DNA of 58,169 nt from Erwinia sp. OLFS4 (GTDB taxonomy: Bacteria > Pseudomonadota > Gammaproteobacteria > Enterobacterales > Enterobacteriaceae): contig NZ_MOMB01000010.1 in assembly GCF_002752165.1 (NCBI RefSeq), positions 1 through 58,169 on the forward strand, read 5' to 3'. The notes under the pieces were generated by a model. The model saw only the letters and a list, made by a program, of their open reading frames with translations. It did not search any database and was not told the DNA's origin. The number at the start of each line of letters is the position of its first letter. Within the stretch, counting starts at the first letter, position 1. Both the position numbers and the translations under genes were made by a program. This document shows, piece by piece, positions 22,827 to 34,179 of the stretch.

Positions 22827-24368
22827 ATGCAACTGAATTCCACCGAAATCAGCGAACTGATCAAGCAGCGCATTGCTCAGTTCAATGTAGTGAGCGAAGC
22901 TCACAATGAAGGTACTATTGTTTCTGTTAGTGACGGCATCATCAGCGTACACGGCCTGGCCGATGTCATGCTGGGTGAAATGATTGCCCTGCCGGGTAAC
23001 CGTTACGCCATTGCCCTGAACCTGGAGCGCGACTCCGTTGGTGCGGTGGTGATGGGGCCTTATGCTGACCTCGCCGAGGGTACCAAGGTAAAATGTACCG
23101 GTCGTATCCTTGAAGTACCGGTTGGCCGCAGCCTGCTGGGCCGCGTTGTTAACACGCTGGGTGAAGCCATCGACGGTAAAGGTCCGATTGAAAGTGACGT
23201 TTACTCGCCGATTGAAGTTATTGCGCCAGGGGTTATCGATCGCCAGTCAGTCGATCAGCCGGTTCAGACGGGGTACAAATCCGTTGATGCCATGATTCCG
23301 ATTGGTCGTGGTCAGCGTGAACTGATCATCGGTGACCGCCAGACCGGTAAAACCGCAATGGCCATTGATGCCATCATTAATCAGCGTGATTCCGGTATTA
23401 AATGCGTCTATGTCGCTATCGGCCAGAAAGCTTCCACCATTTCTAACGTGGTGCGTAAACTGGAAGAGCACGGTGCGCTGGCTAATACCATTGTGGTCGT
23501 GGCTTCCGCGTCTGAATCCGCGGCGTTACAATATCTGGCACCTTATGCCGGTTGTGCGATGGGTGAATTTTTCCGCGATCGTGGCGAAGATGCGCTGATC
23601 GTTTATGACGATCTGTCAAAACAGGCGGTTGCTTACCGTCAGATTTCGCTGTTGCTGCGTCGTCCGCCTGGCCGTGAAGCTTTCCCTGGCGACGTGTTTT
23701 ACCTCCATTCCCGCCTGCTGGAGCGTGCTTCCCGCGTAAGCGCCGACTATGTTGAGCGTTTCACCAACGGCGAAGTTAAAGGTAAAACCGGCTCGCTGAC
23801 CGCACTACCGATTATTGAAACCCAGGCTGGTGACGTTTCCGCGTTCGTTCCGACCAACGTTATTTCTATTACCGATGGTCAGATCTTCCTGGAATCAAAC
23901 CTGTTTAACTCAGGTATTCGTCCGGCGGTTAACCCTGGTATTTCGGTTTCTCGTGTGGGTGGCGCTGCACAAACTAAGATTATGAAAAAACTGTCCGGCG
24001 GTATCCGTACTGCGCTGGCGCAGTATCGTGAACTTGCTGCGTTTTCTCAGTTTGCTTCCGATCTGGACGAAGCAACCCGTAAGCAGCTGAGTCACGGTCA
24101 GAAAGTGACCGAATTGCTCAAGCAGAAACAGTATGCGCCGATGTCTGTTGCGCAGCAGGGCCTGGTTTTGTTTGCCGTTGAGCGTGGTTTCCTTAATGAC
24201 GTTGAACTGGCTAAAATTGGCAGTTTTGAAGCGGCGTTGCTGGCGTTTGCCGAACGCGATCACGCCGAGCTGATGCAGAAAATCAACCAGTCTGGTGATT
24301 TCAGTAACGACATCGAAGAGCAGCTGAAAAAGCTCCTCGAAACGTTCAAATCAACCCAGTCCTGGTAA
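22827..24368 (+). CDS. atpA: AtpA, ATP synthase F1 subunit alpha
   Basis: Regulatory nucleotide-binding subunit of F1. 513 aa, the same as E. coli. Walker A GDRQTGKT at 169-176 and the alpha/beta signature [14 protein letters not shown] are present. It alternates with AtpD in the hexamer. The only unusual thing nearby is a GC-rich hairpin after the stop. Confidence 0.98.
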   Translation: MQLNSTEISELIKQRIAQFNVVSEAHNEGTIVSVSDGIISVHGLADVMLGEMIALPGNRYAIALNLERDSVGAVVMGPYADLAEGTKVKCTGRILEVPVGRSLLGRVVNTLGEAIDGKGPIESDVYSPIEVIAPGVIDRQSVDQPVQTGYKSVDAMIPIGRGQRELIIGDRQTGKTAMAIDAIINQRDSGIKCVYVAIGQKASTISNVVRKLEEHGALANTIVVVASASESAALQYLAPYAGCAMGEFFRDRGEDALIVYDDLSKQAVAYRQISLLLRRPPGREAFPGDVFYLHSRLLERASRVSADYVERFTNGEVKGKTGSLTALPIIETQAGDVSAFVPTNVISITDGQIFLESNLFNSGIRPAVNPGISVSRVGGAAQTKIMKKLSGGIRTALAQYRELAAFSQFASDLDEATRKQLSHGQKVTELLKQKQYAPMSVAQQGLVLFAVERGFLNDVELAKIGSFEAALLAFAERDHAELMQKINQSGDFSNDIEEQLKKLLETFKSTQSW

Positions 24369-24375
24369 TGTCTGG

Positions 24376-24401
24376 CGGCTTGTCTGAGAAGGCAAGCCGC
24401 A
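24376..24401 (+). other. Intercistronic hairpin atpA-atpG
   Basis: Perfect 8-bp stem GCGGCTTG / CAAGCCGC with a 10-nt loop in the 53-nt gap, just before the GGAG of atpG. No T-run. It could modulate atpG translation or segmental mRNA decay. Confidence 0.55.
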
Positions 24402-24421
24402 AGGCTTTGAGGAGAAGCTAA

Positions 24422-25294
24422 ATGGCCGGCGCAAAAGAGATACGTAACAAGATTGGAAGCGTAAAAAATACGCAGAAAATCACTAAAGCGATGGAAATGG
24501 TCGCCGCCTCCAAAATGCGTAAAACGCAGGAACGCATGGCGGCCAGCCGTCCGTATGCAGAAACCATGCGCAAGGTGATTGGTCACATTGCGTTAGGTAA
24601 TCTGGAATATAAGCACCCTTACCTGGCAGAACGAGACGTCAAGCGCGTTGGCTATCTGGTCGTTTCTACCGACCGCGGGCTTTGTGGTGGTTTGAACATT
24701 AACCTGTTCAAAAAGTTGCTGACGGACATGAAGAGCTGGTCTGATAAAGGCGTCGAATGCGAACTGGCGATTATCGGGTCGAAAGGTCTGTCTTTCTTCA
24801 GTGCGGTTGGCGGCAACATTGTGGCGCAGGTAACAGGTATGGGGGATCACCCTTCTTTATCTGACCTGATTGGGCCTGTCAATGTGATGCTGCAAGCTTA
24901 TGATGAAGGGCGTCTGGATAAGCTGTTTATAGCCTGCAACAAGTTTCACAACACCATGTCACAGACACCGGTGATTGGTCAGCTGCTGCCGTTACCGCCC
25001 GCTAAAGGCGAAGAAGAAGCTGAACTGAAAACCAAAACCTGGGACTACCTGTACGAGCCCGATCCGAAAGCGCTGTTAGATACCCTGCTGCGCCGTTATA
25101 TCGAATCTCAGGTATATCAGGGTGTTGTTGAGAACCTGGCCAGCGAGCAGGCCGCGCGGATGGTGGCGATGAAAGCTGCAACCGACAACGGCGGTAACCT
25201 GATTAAAGAGCTGCAGTTGGTTTTCAACAAAGCTCGTCAGGCCAGCATCACCCAGGAACTAACCGAGATCGTCTCGGGGGCCTCCGCGGTTTAA
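24422..25294 (+). CDS. atpG: AtpG, ATP synthase F1 subunit gamma
   Basis: Central rotor shaft of F1. 290 aa (E. coli 287). N- and C-terminal coiled-coil helices ([20 protein letters not shown]; the end [20 protein letters not shown]) carry the subunit signature. GAGGAGAAGCTA precedes the ATG. The middle Rossmann-like domain shows small length differences from E. coli that look harmless. Confidence 0.97.
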   Translation: MAGAKEIRNKIGSVKNTQKITKAMEMVAASKMRKTQERMAASRPYAETMRKVIGHIALGNLEYKHPYLAERDVKRVGYLVVSTDRGLCGGLNINLFKKLLTDMKSWSDKGVECELAIIGSKGLSFFSAVGGNIVAQVTGMGDHPSLSDLIGPVNVMLQAYDEGRLDKLFIACNKFHNTMSQTPVIGQLLPLPPAKGEEEAELKTKTWDYLYEPDPKALLDTLLRRYIESQVYQGVVENLASEQAARMVAMKAATDNGGNLIKELQLVFNKARQASITQELTEIVSGASAV

Positions 25295-26746
<1,452 letters not shown>

Positions 26747-26756
26747 TTCTTGACCC

Positions 26757-26803
26757 CTGGTTTTTCAGGATACGCTGCCGCATGCCGGGTATCCTGAAAC
26801 CAG
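26757..26803 (+). other. Large intercistronic hairpin atpD-atpC
   Basis: Arms CTGGTTT+CAGGATAC (26757-26773, with TT bulged) and GTATCCTG+AAACCAG (26789-26803) form a 15-bp stem in an 84-nt gap; the E. coli gap is only about 20 nt. No T-run follows. It may reduce or time AtpC (epsilon) synthesis or mark an mRNA cleavage point. Confidence 0.65.
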
Positions 26804-26830
26804 AAGGAAAGAGTTTTCTGGAGGTTTGGT

Positions 26831-27250
26831 ATGGCTAACACATTTCATCTGGATGTCGTCAGTGCGGAAAAACAGATGTTTTCCGGGCTGGTAGAAAAAA
26901 TCCAGGTGTCAGGCAGTGAAGGTGAACTGGGGGTATTTCCCGGTCATGCACCGCTGCTGACCGCCATAAAACCTGGTATGGTGCGCATTGTTAAAGAGAA
27001 AGGTGAAGAAGAGTTTATTTACCTTTCCGGCGGCGTAATTGAAGTACAGCCGGCAATGGTGACCGTGCTGGCAGACACCGCTATCCGTGGTAAAGATCTC
27101 GATGAAGCGCGGGCGCTGGAAGCGAAAAACAAAGCAGAAGAACGTATTAATGGTTCTCACGGCGATGTGGATTACGCAATGGCCTCAGCTGAGCTGGCGA
27201 AAGCGCTGGCAAAGCTGCGCGTTATCGAACTGACCAAAAAAGCGATGTAA
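26831..27250 (+). CDS. atpC: AtpC, ATP synthase F1 subunit epsilon
   Basis: Regulatory rotor subunit; its C-terminal helices can block ATP hydrolysis. 139 aa, the same as E. coli. N-terminal beta-sandwich ([31 protein letters not shown]) and C-terminal helical hairpin ending ELTKKAM. CTGGAGG precedes the ATG. Last gene of the operon, followed by a strong terminator. Confidence 0.96.
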   Translation: MANTFHLDVVSAEKQMFSGLVEKIQVSGSEGELGVFPGHAPLLTAIKPGMVRIVKEKGEEEFIYLSGGVIEVQPAMVTVLADTAIRGKDLDEARALEAKNKAEERINGSHGDVDYAMASAELAKALAKLRVIELTKKAM

Positions 27251-27270
27251 TCAGGTTCAGGCTGATAAAA

Positions 27271-27296
27271 GCCAGTCCGCGAGGGCTGGCTTTTTT
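27271..27296 (+). terminator. atp operon terminator
   Basis: Stem GCCAGTCC / GGGCTGGC (8 bp, one G-U), loop GCGA, then six T. A classic intrinsic terminator 21 nt after the atpC stop. Confidence 0.92.
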
Positions 27297-27575
27297 ATTT
27301 GCCGTTTCCCACAGTATGCATGCCATGTCTTTACGCAGCGTGGGTGTATAATTCCTGTCATGACGTTTTTTGCTTTTATCTTGTTTAGTGGCTAAAAATA
27401 AGCTCGCTTTGATAGCAATATATCTGTGCTGATATTCGCCTGGATGGCCGTGGCTTAGGCTGCTTATTTTGCCGTTATGATGCAGAAATGACGGCTAATT
27501 TTGTCGCAAGAAAAATGTCGAATTTTTACCCTGTAACTGGTTTACTCACAACATTCATTGATGGACAGGAATCCT
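27297..27575. other. Gap between atpC and glmU
   Basis: Apart from the terminator just before it, this stretch holds no credible gene. A TATAAT at 27347-27352 is the best -10, but has no matching -35. It is expected to hold the glmUS promoter; in E. coli NagC acts here, but I could not recognise NagC sites with confidence. Confidence 0.4.
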
Positions 27576-28946
27576 ATGTCAAACAGCGCGATGAGCGTGG
27601 TGATCCTTGCCGCTGGCAAGGGAACCCGCATGTACTCAGACTTGCCGAAAGTTTTGCACCCGCTTGCCGGAAAACCGATGGTTCAGCATGTTATTGATAC
27701 CAGCCGCGTACTTGGCGCACGTCAGGTGAATCTGGTTTACGGTCATGGTGGCGATCTGTTGCAGTCAACGCTGAATGATGAAAGTCTGAACTGGATCCTT
27801 CAGGCAGAACAGCTGGGTACCGGGCACGCCATGCAGCAAGCGGCCCCGCATTTTGCTGATGATGAAGACATTCTGATGCTGTACGGTGACGTGCCGTTGA
27901 TCGGTGCTGAAACACTCCGTCGCCTGCTGGCCGCCCGGCCACAGGGGGGAATTAGTTTGCTGACGGTAATTCTTGATGATCCCAGCGGTTATGGCCGGAT
28001 TGTGCGCGAAAACGGCAGCGTTACGGCGATTGTTGAACAAAAGGATGCCAGTGAAGCCCAGCGCAGTATTAATGAGATCAATACCGGTATTCTGGTGGCG
28101 CAGGGAGCCGATCTGAAACGCTGGCTGGGCAAACTGACCAATAACAATGCGCAGGGCGAATATTACGTTACCGATATTATTGCTTTTGCCCATCAGGAAG
28201 GGCGTGAAATCATTACGGTACATCCGGCACGGACCTGGGAAACCGATGGTATTAATAATCGCCAGCAGCTGGCCATTTTAGAGCGTATTTACCAGCGGGA
28301 ACAGGCGGATAAACTGTTACTTGCCGGCGTGATGTTGCTTGATCCGGCGCGTTTTGATTTACGCGGCACCCTTGAATGTGGGCGTGATGTTACCCTCGAC
28401 TGCAATGTCATTATTGAGGGGCATGTGGTGCTGGGAGATCGGGTAACTGTTGGCGCAGGTTGTATCCTGAAAAACTGTCACATCGCCAGCGATAGCATTA
28501 TAAGTCCTTATAGCATTATTGAAGACTCCAGGCTGGCAAGTCAGGTAACCGTTGGACCTTTTGCCCGTTTGCGGCCGGGCAGCGAACTTGCTGAAAAAGC
28601 GCATGTGGGTAATTTTGTTGAGATGAAAAAAGCGTCTCTTGGCGTCGGTTCAAAAGCCGGTCATCTCAGTTACCTTGGCGACGCAAAAATTGGCAGTAAC
28701 GTAAATATAGGCGCCGGTACCATTACCTGTAATTACGATGGTGTTAATAAATCAACCACCGTTATTGGTGACGATGTGTTTGTCGGTTCAGACACGCAGC
28801 TGATAGCACCTGTTACCGTAGCAAACGGCACAACCATTGCCGCCGGTACCACTATAATGAAAGATGTTCAGGCGCCGGGTCTGGTTTATAACCGTAAAGA
28901 GCAGCATCTGAAAACCGCCTGGCAACGCCCGGCAAAAAAGAAATAA
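27576..28946 (+). CDS. glmU: GlmU, UDP-GlcNAc pyrophosphorylase / GlcN-1-P acetyltransferase
   Basis: Bifunctional enzyme for the last two steps to UDP-N-acetylglucosamine, used for peptidoglycan and LPS. The N-terminal nucleotidyltransferase has [15 protein letters not shown] at 11-25. The C-terminal left-handed beta-helix acetyltransferase has [13 protein letters not shown]. The ATG at 27576 with AGGA upstream gives 456 aa, as in E. coli; the ATG 27558 would add six residues. Followed by glmS after 147 nt; both belong to one pathway and probably one operon. Confidence 0.96.
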   Translation: MSNSAMSVVILAAGKGTRMYSDLPKVLHPLAGKPMVQHVIDTSRVLGARQVNLVYGHGGDLLQSTLNDESLNWILQAEQLGTGHAMQQAAPHFADDEDILMLYGDVPLIGAETLRRLLAARPQGGISLLTVILDDPSGYGRIVRENGSVTAIVEQKDASEAQRSINEINTGILVAQGADLKRWLGKLTNNNAQGEYYVTDIIAFAHQEGREIITVHPARTWETDGINNRQQLAILERIYQREQADKLLLAGVMLLDPARFDLRGTLECGRDVTLDCNVIIEGHVVLGDRVTVGAGCILKNCHIASDSIISPYSIIEDSRLASQVTVGPFARLRPGSELAEKAHVGNFVEMKKASLGVGSKAGHLSYLGDAKIGSNVNIGAGTITCNYDGVNKSTTVIGDDVFVGSDTQLIAPVTVANGTTIAAGTTIMKDVQAPGLVYNRKEQHLKTAWQRPAKKK

Positions 28947-29093
28947 ATTTTAATCGTAAAACCTTCCGCTAATGAGAAGGAAAAATAAGCCTGTCAGTTT
29001 CAGGCAGCCCCCACTCTCTACAAGGCTCGGGGCGATCGGGTTGTCGGATAACGCAAAGGGCCATTAACGCCCGTTTGTCAGGAAAATAAATAT

Positions 29094-30926
29094 ATGTGTG
29101 GAATTGTTGGTGCTGTAGCGCAACGCGATATCGCCGAGATCCTGATTGAAGGATTACGCCGGCTGGAATACCGTGGTTACGACTCGGCTGGCGTGGCCAT
29201 TGTTAATCACCATGGCGAAGTTACCCGTATTCGTCGTCTGGGCAAGGTACAGAAACTGGCGGAAGCCGTCAGCGAAAAACACCCTGCCGGCGGTACCGGG
29301 ATAGCGCATACCCGCTGGGCAACCCACGGTGAACCTTCTGAAAGTAATGCCCATCCGCATATCTCAGAACACATTGTGATTGTGCACAATGGCATCATTG
29401 AGAACCACGAGCCCTTACGTGAGCAGCTATTGGCGCGGGGTTACAAGTTTGTTTCCGAAACCGATACGGAAGTGGTTGCTCATCTGGTGCACTGGGAGCA
29501 GCAACAGCATGGCGGGAGTTTGCGTGAGGTGGTGCTACGCGTGATCCCGCAGCTGCGCGGTGCCTATGGCATGGTTATTATGGACAGCCGTGATGACGGC
29601 ACGCTGGTGGCTGCGCGCTCCGGCAGTCCACTGGTTATTGGCCGCGGCGTTGGCGAAAATTTCATTGCTTCCGATCAGCTGGCTTTGTTGCCGGTAACCC
29701 GACGTTTCATTTATCTTGAAGAAGGCGATATTGCTGAGGTTAACCGCCGGACTCTGACCATTGTTAACCGTCAGGGTCAGCAGGTTAACCGGCCGGAAAT
29801 TGAATCTAATGCGCAGTATGACGCAGGCGATAAGGGTATCTATCGTCATTACATGCAAAAAGAAATTTTTGAACAGCCCAATGCGATAAAAAATACTTTG
29901 GTGGGCCGCCTGAGTCATGGCCACATCGATCTCTCTGAGCTGGGAAGTGAAGCTAACAATTTGCTGTCTCAGGTCGGGCATATACAGATTGTTGCCTGCG
30001 GCACTTCTTATAATTCCGGCATGGTGGCACGTTACTGGTTTGAAGCACTGGCTAACGTTCCCTGCGATGTTGAAATTGCCTCCGAATTTCGCTATCGCCG
30101 CTCAGCGGTGCGTCAAAACAGCCTGCTTATCACCCTGTCACAGTCGGGGGAAACTGCCGATACGCTGGCAGCATTACGTCTGTCGAAAGAGCTTGGTTAC
30201 CTTGGTTCACTGGCCATTTGTAATGTTGCAGGATCGTCACTGGTGCGGGAATCGAGCCTGGCACTGATGACAAAAGCCGGAACAGAAATTGGCGTTGCGT
30301 CAACAAAGGCTTTTACTACTCAGTTAACGGTCCTGCTGATGCTGGTGGCGAAAATAGGGAGTCTGAGAGGCGTAGATAAGGCTGTGGAGCAGGATATTGT
30401 TCATGCGCTGCAAGCTTTGCCAAGCCGTATTGAGCAGATGCTCTCTCAGGATAAACGCATTGAAATGCTGGCACAGGATTTCTCTGACAAACATCATGCG
30501 CTTTTTCTTGGCCGCGGCGATCAGTATCCGATAGCGATGGAAGCCGCACTGAAGCTGAAAGAGATTTCCTATATTCATGCTGAAGCCTACGCGGCGGGCG
30601 AGCTTAAACATGGTCCGCTGGCGCTGATTGATGCGGATATGCCGGTTATTGTGGTGGCGCCTAACAATGAACTGCTGGAGAAGCTTAAGTCCAATATTGA
30701 AGAGGTACGCGCCCGTGGCGGCTTGTTATATGTCTTCGCCGATCAGGATGCCGGTTTTACTGACAGTGAAGGAATGCGCATTATCTCGTTGCCGCATGTT
30801 GAAGAAGTCATTGCACCTATTTTTTATACCGTTCCGCTGCAGCTGCTTTCTTATCATGTCGCGCTGATTAAAGGGACCGACGTCGATCAGCCCCGTAACC
30901 TGGCAAAATCAGTTACCGTTGAGTAA
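29094..30926 (+). CDS. glmS: GlmS, glutamine-fructose-6-phosphate aminotransferase
   Basis: First committed step to amino sugars: fructose 6-P plus glutamine gives glucosamine 6-P. The N-terminal Ntn glutaminase has nucleophile Cys2 ([12 protein letters not shown]). Two SIS domains follow, with CGTSYNSG and [14 protein letters not shown]. 610 aa (E. coli 609). The conserved C-terminus NLAKSVTVE is the coding part of the Tn7 attachment site, but no Tn7 end is seen downstream. In E. coli GlmZ/GlmY sRNAs act on its leader; the 147-nt glmU-glmS gap could serve this. Confidence 0.97.
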   Translation: MCGIVGAVAQRDIAEILIEGLRRLEYRGYDSAGVAIVNHHGEVTRIRRLGKVQKLAEAVSEKHPAGGTGIAHTRWATHGEPSESNAHPHISEHIVIVHNGIIENHEPLREQLLARGYKFVSETDTEVVAHLVHWEQQQHGGSLREVVLRVIPQLRGAYGMVIMDSRDDGTLVAARSGSPLVIGRGVGENFIASDQLALLPVTRRFIYLEEGDIAEVNRRTLTIVNRQGQQVNRPEIESNAQYDAGDKGIYRHYMQKEIFEQPNAIKNTLVGRLSHGHIDLSELGSEANNLLSQVGHIQIVACGTSYNSGMVARYWFEALANVPCDVEIASEFRYRRSAVRQNSLLITLSQSGETADTLAALRLSKELGYLGSLAICNVAGSSLVRESSLALMTKAGTEIGVASTKAFTTQLTVLLMLVAKIGSLRGVDKAVEQDIVHALQALPSRIEQMLSQDKRIEMLAQDFSDKHHALFLGRGDQYPIAMEAALKLKEISYIHAEAYAAGELKHGPLALIDADMPVIVVAPNNELLEKLKSNIEEVRARGGLLYVFADQDAGFTDSEGMRIISLPHVEEVIAPIFYTVPLQLLSYHVALIKGTDVDQPRNLAKSVTVE

Positions 30927-30960
30927 CCGGCTTCCCGGGCCAGGATACAGAAGAAAGAAA

Positions 30961-30989
30961 AAGCCGGCTGTTTTAAGCCGGCTTTTTTG
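30961..30989 (+). terminator. glmS terminator
   Basis: Stem AAGCCGGCT / AGCCGGCTT with a short T-rich loop followed by TTTTTT, 34 nt after the glmS stop. A strong intrinsic terminator, coinciding with the usual Tn7 insertion neighbourhood. Confidence 0.9.
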
Positions 30990-31035
30990 ATGGTTATGAT
31001 GACTAACTTACTGGTAAAGTGCGCTAAATGTTGCG

Positions 31036-31755
31036 TTACCAGAAAAAATTGACGCCTTCACGAAGCATTTTTTTCGGCACGTAGTTTTTTAATCCAGTTA
31101 CATCACAATATTCAATTAAATCCTTCATCGAGTGGCCGCCGATTTTTGCATAAATAATTTGCAGCCTGTTTTCTATTGTTCGCTTAGATAAATTTAATTT
31201 CTCAGCAATTTCATTTGATGTGAGTTTTTGCAACGCAAAAAATATTATATCCAGCTCTCTTTCCGAAAAACCCTCAACCGGTGGGTTGAGTGAAATAACG
31301 GATGGTTTTAAATTTTTGAAAAAATCATATACAGAAATGAAGTTAAACTTCTTACCATAAAAAAGAGTTCCCAGGACTTCTCCTTGTTTGCCATAAATAG
31401 GAAATTTTGGGAAATACCAGGGAGACATGATCTGTTCTTTGCCAAAGGTTGATGTTGTGATTATTTCCGCCCCGTCTCTGGACTGTTCTGCTTTTCTGTC
31501 GTGAGCTTTAAAATCTTCACTAAACTCAGACCACTGACAGGGCATTTCTTCATCCAGACGACCTTCAAAATCAAAGCCATACTGAATATTGAACAGATCA
31601 AGACAGGCATCATTTAAGTAGACAAATCTCGATTGATTATCCTTAATTGCCCACGGGATACTGGCTTTCTCCATTATGGAAATAAGAGGAATATTATTAA
31701 GTGAATCAATAAGTTGCTGAGATTTTTCTAATGAATGATTACTTTTTCCTTCCAT
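31036..31755 (-). CDS. PAS-domain / LuxR-type HTH transcriptional regulator
   Basis: No named homologue recognised. 239 aa. Residues about 25-130 look like a PAS sensor (PWAIKDNQSRFVYLNDACLD, then SPWYFPKFPIYGKQGEVLGT). Residues about 165-225 form a LuxR/GerE-type helix-turn-helix (FSERELDIIFFALQKL, EIAEKLNLSKRTIENRLQI). There is no receiver domain, so it is not an ordinary response regulator. GGAG lies 9 nt before the ATG. The gene and its 640-nt upstream gap are visibly more AT-rich than glmS and pstS, which suggests acquisition. Its target is unknown. It lies convergent to glmS in the post-glmS region, often a landing place for accessory genes. Confidence 0.7.
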   Translation of the reverse strand: MEGKSNHSLEKSQQLIDSLNNIPLISIMEKASIPWAIKDNQSRFVYLNDACLDLFNIQYGFDFEGRLDEEMPCQWSEFSEDFKAHDRKAEQSRDGAEIITTSTFGKEQIMSPWYFPKFPIYGKQGEVLGTLFYGKKFNFISVYDFFKNLKPSVISLNPPVEGFSERELDIIFFALQKLTSNEIAEKLNLSKRTIENRLQIIYAKIGGHSMKDLIEYCDVTGLKNYVPKKMLREGVNFFW

Positions 31756-32396
31756 GGTTATCTACTCCGGTCCTGTGAAATATCAATGTAGCCTGTTAAA
31801 ACGAAGTCGGCTTAGTCATCAGGCTGTGTGGACTAATAATAACTTAGCCAGTAGAGATAAATTTCATCATAGTTGCTTGTGAATAAGGGTAGCACAGATA
31901 ATTTTATTTTCTTCTCAATCGATAATCAGGTTATTGAAATTTTGTTTATTTTCACAACTATCAAAGATAGAGTAAAACTTACTCTACTTAAATTTGTTTA
32001 GTTAATAAAAAATCAGAAAAATAATTTGTTAAATTATAGAATCCAACGCCAGGGATTTTTTTAATTATTTAAATAAAAATTAATAAAATAATGAGTCCAT
32101 CTCTCCATGCTCTCTTGTAGTTTGTCTAATAATATCAGCGGCATAAACGTCGGGCAGACAGATGCGGTGTAACAATCATTGAATTGCAGAGCCTGTCGCT
32201 GACGGCCACGGTGACAGCGATTGCTATGCTATAATTAGCCTGGTTATTGATTAGTCAGACCGGTTGGAGAAGGGTGAATACTTTCAGCACATGGTGAACG
32301 GGGATTATGCTGATTTTAATCGCCAACCACCTGTTCTGCCAATCCTTTTCAGTTATTCAGCTTTGGTAACCGGCCGTCAATGATGGGGAAAACACT
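31756..32396. other. AT-rich gap between the PAS/LuxR gene and the GFA gene
   Basis: No supported gene. It should hold the promoter of the minus-strand regulator. An extended -10 (TGCTATAAT, 32227-32235) could drive the plus-strand GFA gene. A 31-codon minus-strand open stretch near 32090-32185 has no recognisable homology. Confidence 0.5.
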
Positions 32397-32801
32397 ATGT
32401 CAGATCAGACACCTGCGCAATGTCACTGCGGCGCGGTTAGGTTTCATGCGGAACTTGTTAATGGACTGAATGATGTGCTCCGCTGCAACTGTTCGTTTTG
32501 TCGCATGCGCGGTGCCGTGGTAGCCACTGCCAGTGGTATAACAGTTATTAGCGGCAGTGATAAGCTGACGGAATACCGGTTCAATAGCCGGCAGGCAGCT
32601 CATTTTTTCTGCTCTGTATGTGGCATTTACACTTTTCATCAGCGTCGTTCCAATCCGTCACTGTTCGGTGTTAACGTCGCCTGTCTTGAAGGAGTGTCGC
32701 CCTTTGATTTTTCATGCGTAAAAGTGATTGATGGTATAAACCATCCCGGAGAGGGTGGTGCCGGTGGTGTGGCAGGCTATCTGCGTTATCTCGCCGGATA
32801 A
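32397..32801 (+). CDS. GFA-family (CENP-V/GFA domain) zinc-binding protein
   Basis: 134 aa, one GFA domain, a fold named after glutathione-dependent formaldehyde-activating enzyme. Zinc ligands are visible: CHCG near residue 9, CNCSFC at about 30-35, and CSVCGIYTFH at about 72-81. Members bind zinc and some react with glutathione adducts, but most are uncharacterised, so formaldehyde activity is not claimed. It lies alone before the pst promoter in the post-glmS patch. GC content is closer to the core genes than that of its left neighbour. Confidence 0.78.
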   Translation: MSDQTPAQCHCGAVRFHAELVNGLNDVLRCNCSFCRMRGAVVATASGITVISGSDKLTEYRFNSRQAAHFFCSVCGIYTFHQRRSNPSLFGVNVACLEGVSPFDFSCVKVIDGINHPGEGGAGGVAGYLRYLAG

Positions 32802-32889
32802 CGGTCAGTCTGGTTATCTGCAGCAAACCGGCTTTCGCTGTCTGTGTTCCTCTGACTGAAGCCATAATCCACGCGGGTTAGGATTTCAA

Positions 32890-32939
32890 TTGTCATAAAT
32901 CTGTCATAATAGAGACATTTTACTGTCACTAAACTGTCC
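32890..32939 (+). promoter_or_regulatory. Two Pho boxes upstream of pstS
   Basis: TTGTCATAAATCTGTCAT (32890-32907) and ACTGTCACTAAACTGTCC (32922-32939) each fit the 18-bp PhoB box: two CTGTCA-type 7-mers 11 bp apart. They lie 80-125 nt before pstS, so the operon should be induced by phosphate starvation through PhoB. Confidence 0.85.
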
Positions 32940-33016
32940 TATTTTCCCTCCTGCAGCAATATCTAATTACTCTGAAACGGCACAAAAATACTAAACATTA
33001 CTCCCGTGGAGGGAAC

Positions 33017-34039
33017 ATGACACTGATGCAAAAAACCCTGGCACAAATCGTTGCAGTCTCTCTGTCTGTCAGCGCGGTTTCAGCGTTCGCAGCAACGAAT
33101 CTGACCGGTGCTGGCGGTACTTTCCCGGCGCCGGTGTACAACCAGTGGGCTGCTTCTTACAACAAGGCGACGGGTAACCAGGTTAACTATCAGGGAATCG
33201 GTTCTTCTGGCGGTGTGAAGCAGATTATTGCTAAAACCGTTGATTTCGGTGCTTCCGATGCGCCGATGAGTGATGAAGATTTACAGAAAAACGGTTTGTT
33301 CCAGTTCCCGACGGTGATTGGTGGTGTTGTTCTGGCAATTAACGTGCCGGGAATTAAAGCCGGTGAGCTGACGCTGGATGGTAAAACGCTTGGCGATATC
33401 TACCTTGGCGTGATCAAGAAATGGAATGATCCGGCAATCACTAAACTGAATCCAGGCGTAAAACTGCCGGACAGCAATATTAATGTGGTTCGCCGCGCTG
33501 ATGGTTCTGGTACGTCTTTCGTATTTACCAGCTACCTGTCTAAAGTCAACAGCGACTGGGCGAGCAAAATTGGTAAAGGTAACACCGTAAACTGGCCGGT
33601 AGGTGTTGGTGGTAAAGGTAATGACGGTGTGGCTGCGTTCGTACAGCGTCTGCCCGGTTCTATTGGCTATGTGGAATATGCCTATGCCAAGCAGAACAAC
33701 CTGACCTATACCAAACTGGTTGACGCTGACGGTAAAGCTATCGCGCCAAGCGAGAAAAGTTTTAGTGATGCGGCTAAAGGCGCTGAGTGGAGTAAAACCT
33801 TTGCTCAGGATCTGACTAACCAGAAAGGTAGCAATGCCTGGCCAATCTCTTCAACGACCTTTATCCTGGTGTACAAAGAGCCTCAGGATAAGGCAAAAGC
33901 GGCTGAAGTGCTGAAATTCTTCGACTGGGCCTACAAAAATGGCAGCGAAGCGACCACCAGACTGGATTATGCCTCACTGCCGGAATCTGTGGTTAAACAG
34001 ATCCGTGATGCATGGAAAGCCAACGTTAAAACCCAGTAA
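33017..34039 (+). CDS. pstS: PstS, periplasmic phosphate-binding protein
   Basis: Binding protein of the high-affinity phosphate ABC importer. Signal peptide cleaved after AFA at residue 25; the mature protein begins [16 protein letters not shown]. Phosphate-binding stretches [21 protein letters not shown] and [10 protein letters not shown] are intact. 340 aa (E. coli 346; the C-terminal tail is shorter, ending NVKTQ). GGAGG precedes the ATG. Followed by strong hairpins before pstC, which would favour PstS abundance. Confidence 0.97.
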   Translation: MTLMQKTLAQIVAVSLSVSAVSAFAATNLTGAGGTFPAPVYNQWAASYNKATGNQVNYQGIGSSGGVKQIIAKTVDFGASDAPMSDEDLQKNGLFQFPTVIGGVVLAINVPGIKAGELTLDGKTLGDIYLGVIKKWNDPAITKLNPGVKLPDSNINVVRRADGSGTSFVFTSYLSKVNSDWASKIGKGNTVNWPVGVGGKGNDGVAAFVQRLPGSIGYVEYAYAKQNNLTYTKLVDADGKAIAPSEKSFSDAAKGAEWSKTFAQDLTNQKGSNAWPISSTTFILVYKEPQDKAKAAEVLKFFDWAYKNGSEATTRLDYASLPESVVKQIRDAWKANVKTQ

Positions 34040-34092
34040 GGTTAACGTCGGAGTGGTGTTCATCCCCAGGTAGACAGATGGGGGGATGAGCC

Positions 34093-34123
34093 GGGGAGGA
34101 AGCGCTGCGGTTTTTTCCTCCCC
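34093..34123 (+). other. Hairpin 1 in pstS-pstC gap
   Basis: Stem GGGGAGGAA / TTCCTCCCC (9 bp, perfect) around a 13-nt loop in the 140-nt gap. It lies directly before the larger palindrome; together they likely stabilise pstS mRNA or attenuate pstC. Confidence 0.6.
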
Positions 34124-34147
34124 ATCTCCCGCCAGCTGGCGGGAGAT
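34124..34147 (+). terminator. 24-bp perfect palindrome in pstS-pstC gap
   Basis: ATCTCCCGCCAG next to its exact complement CTGGCGGGAGAT, followed by TATTTT. A strong terminator or attenuator-like structure inside the operon that would lower pstCAB-phoU relative to pstS. Confidence 0.65.
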
Positions 34148-34179
34148 TATTTTAAATAGTCATCAATATCGGAAACGTT

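Noticed and set aside
27488-27697. 69-codon plus ORF overlapping the glmU start
   Set aside because: Overlaps glmU in a different frame; no family match.
32090-32185. 31-codon minus-strand open stretch (LLHRICLPDVYAADII) in the post-glmS gap
   Set aside because: Looks protein-like but lacks an ATG start, Shine-Dalgarno sequence and any match I can name; too short to call.
30927-33016. Tn7-like transposon at attTn7
   Set aside because: The glmS end is right, but no Tn7 end repeats or tns genes are seen; only a regulator and a GFA gene.
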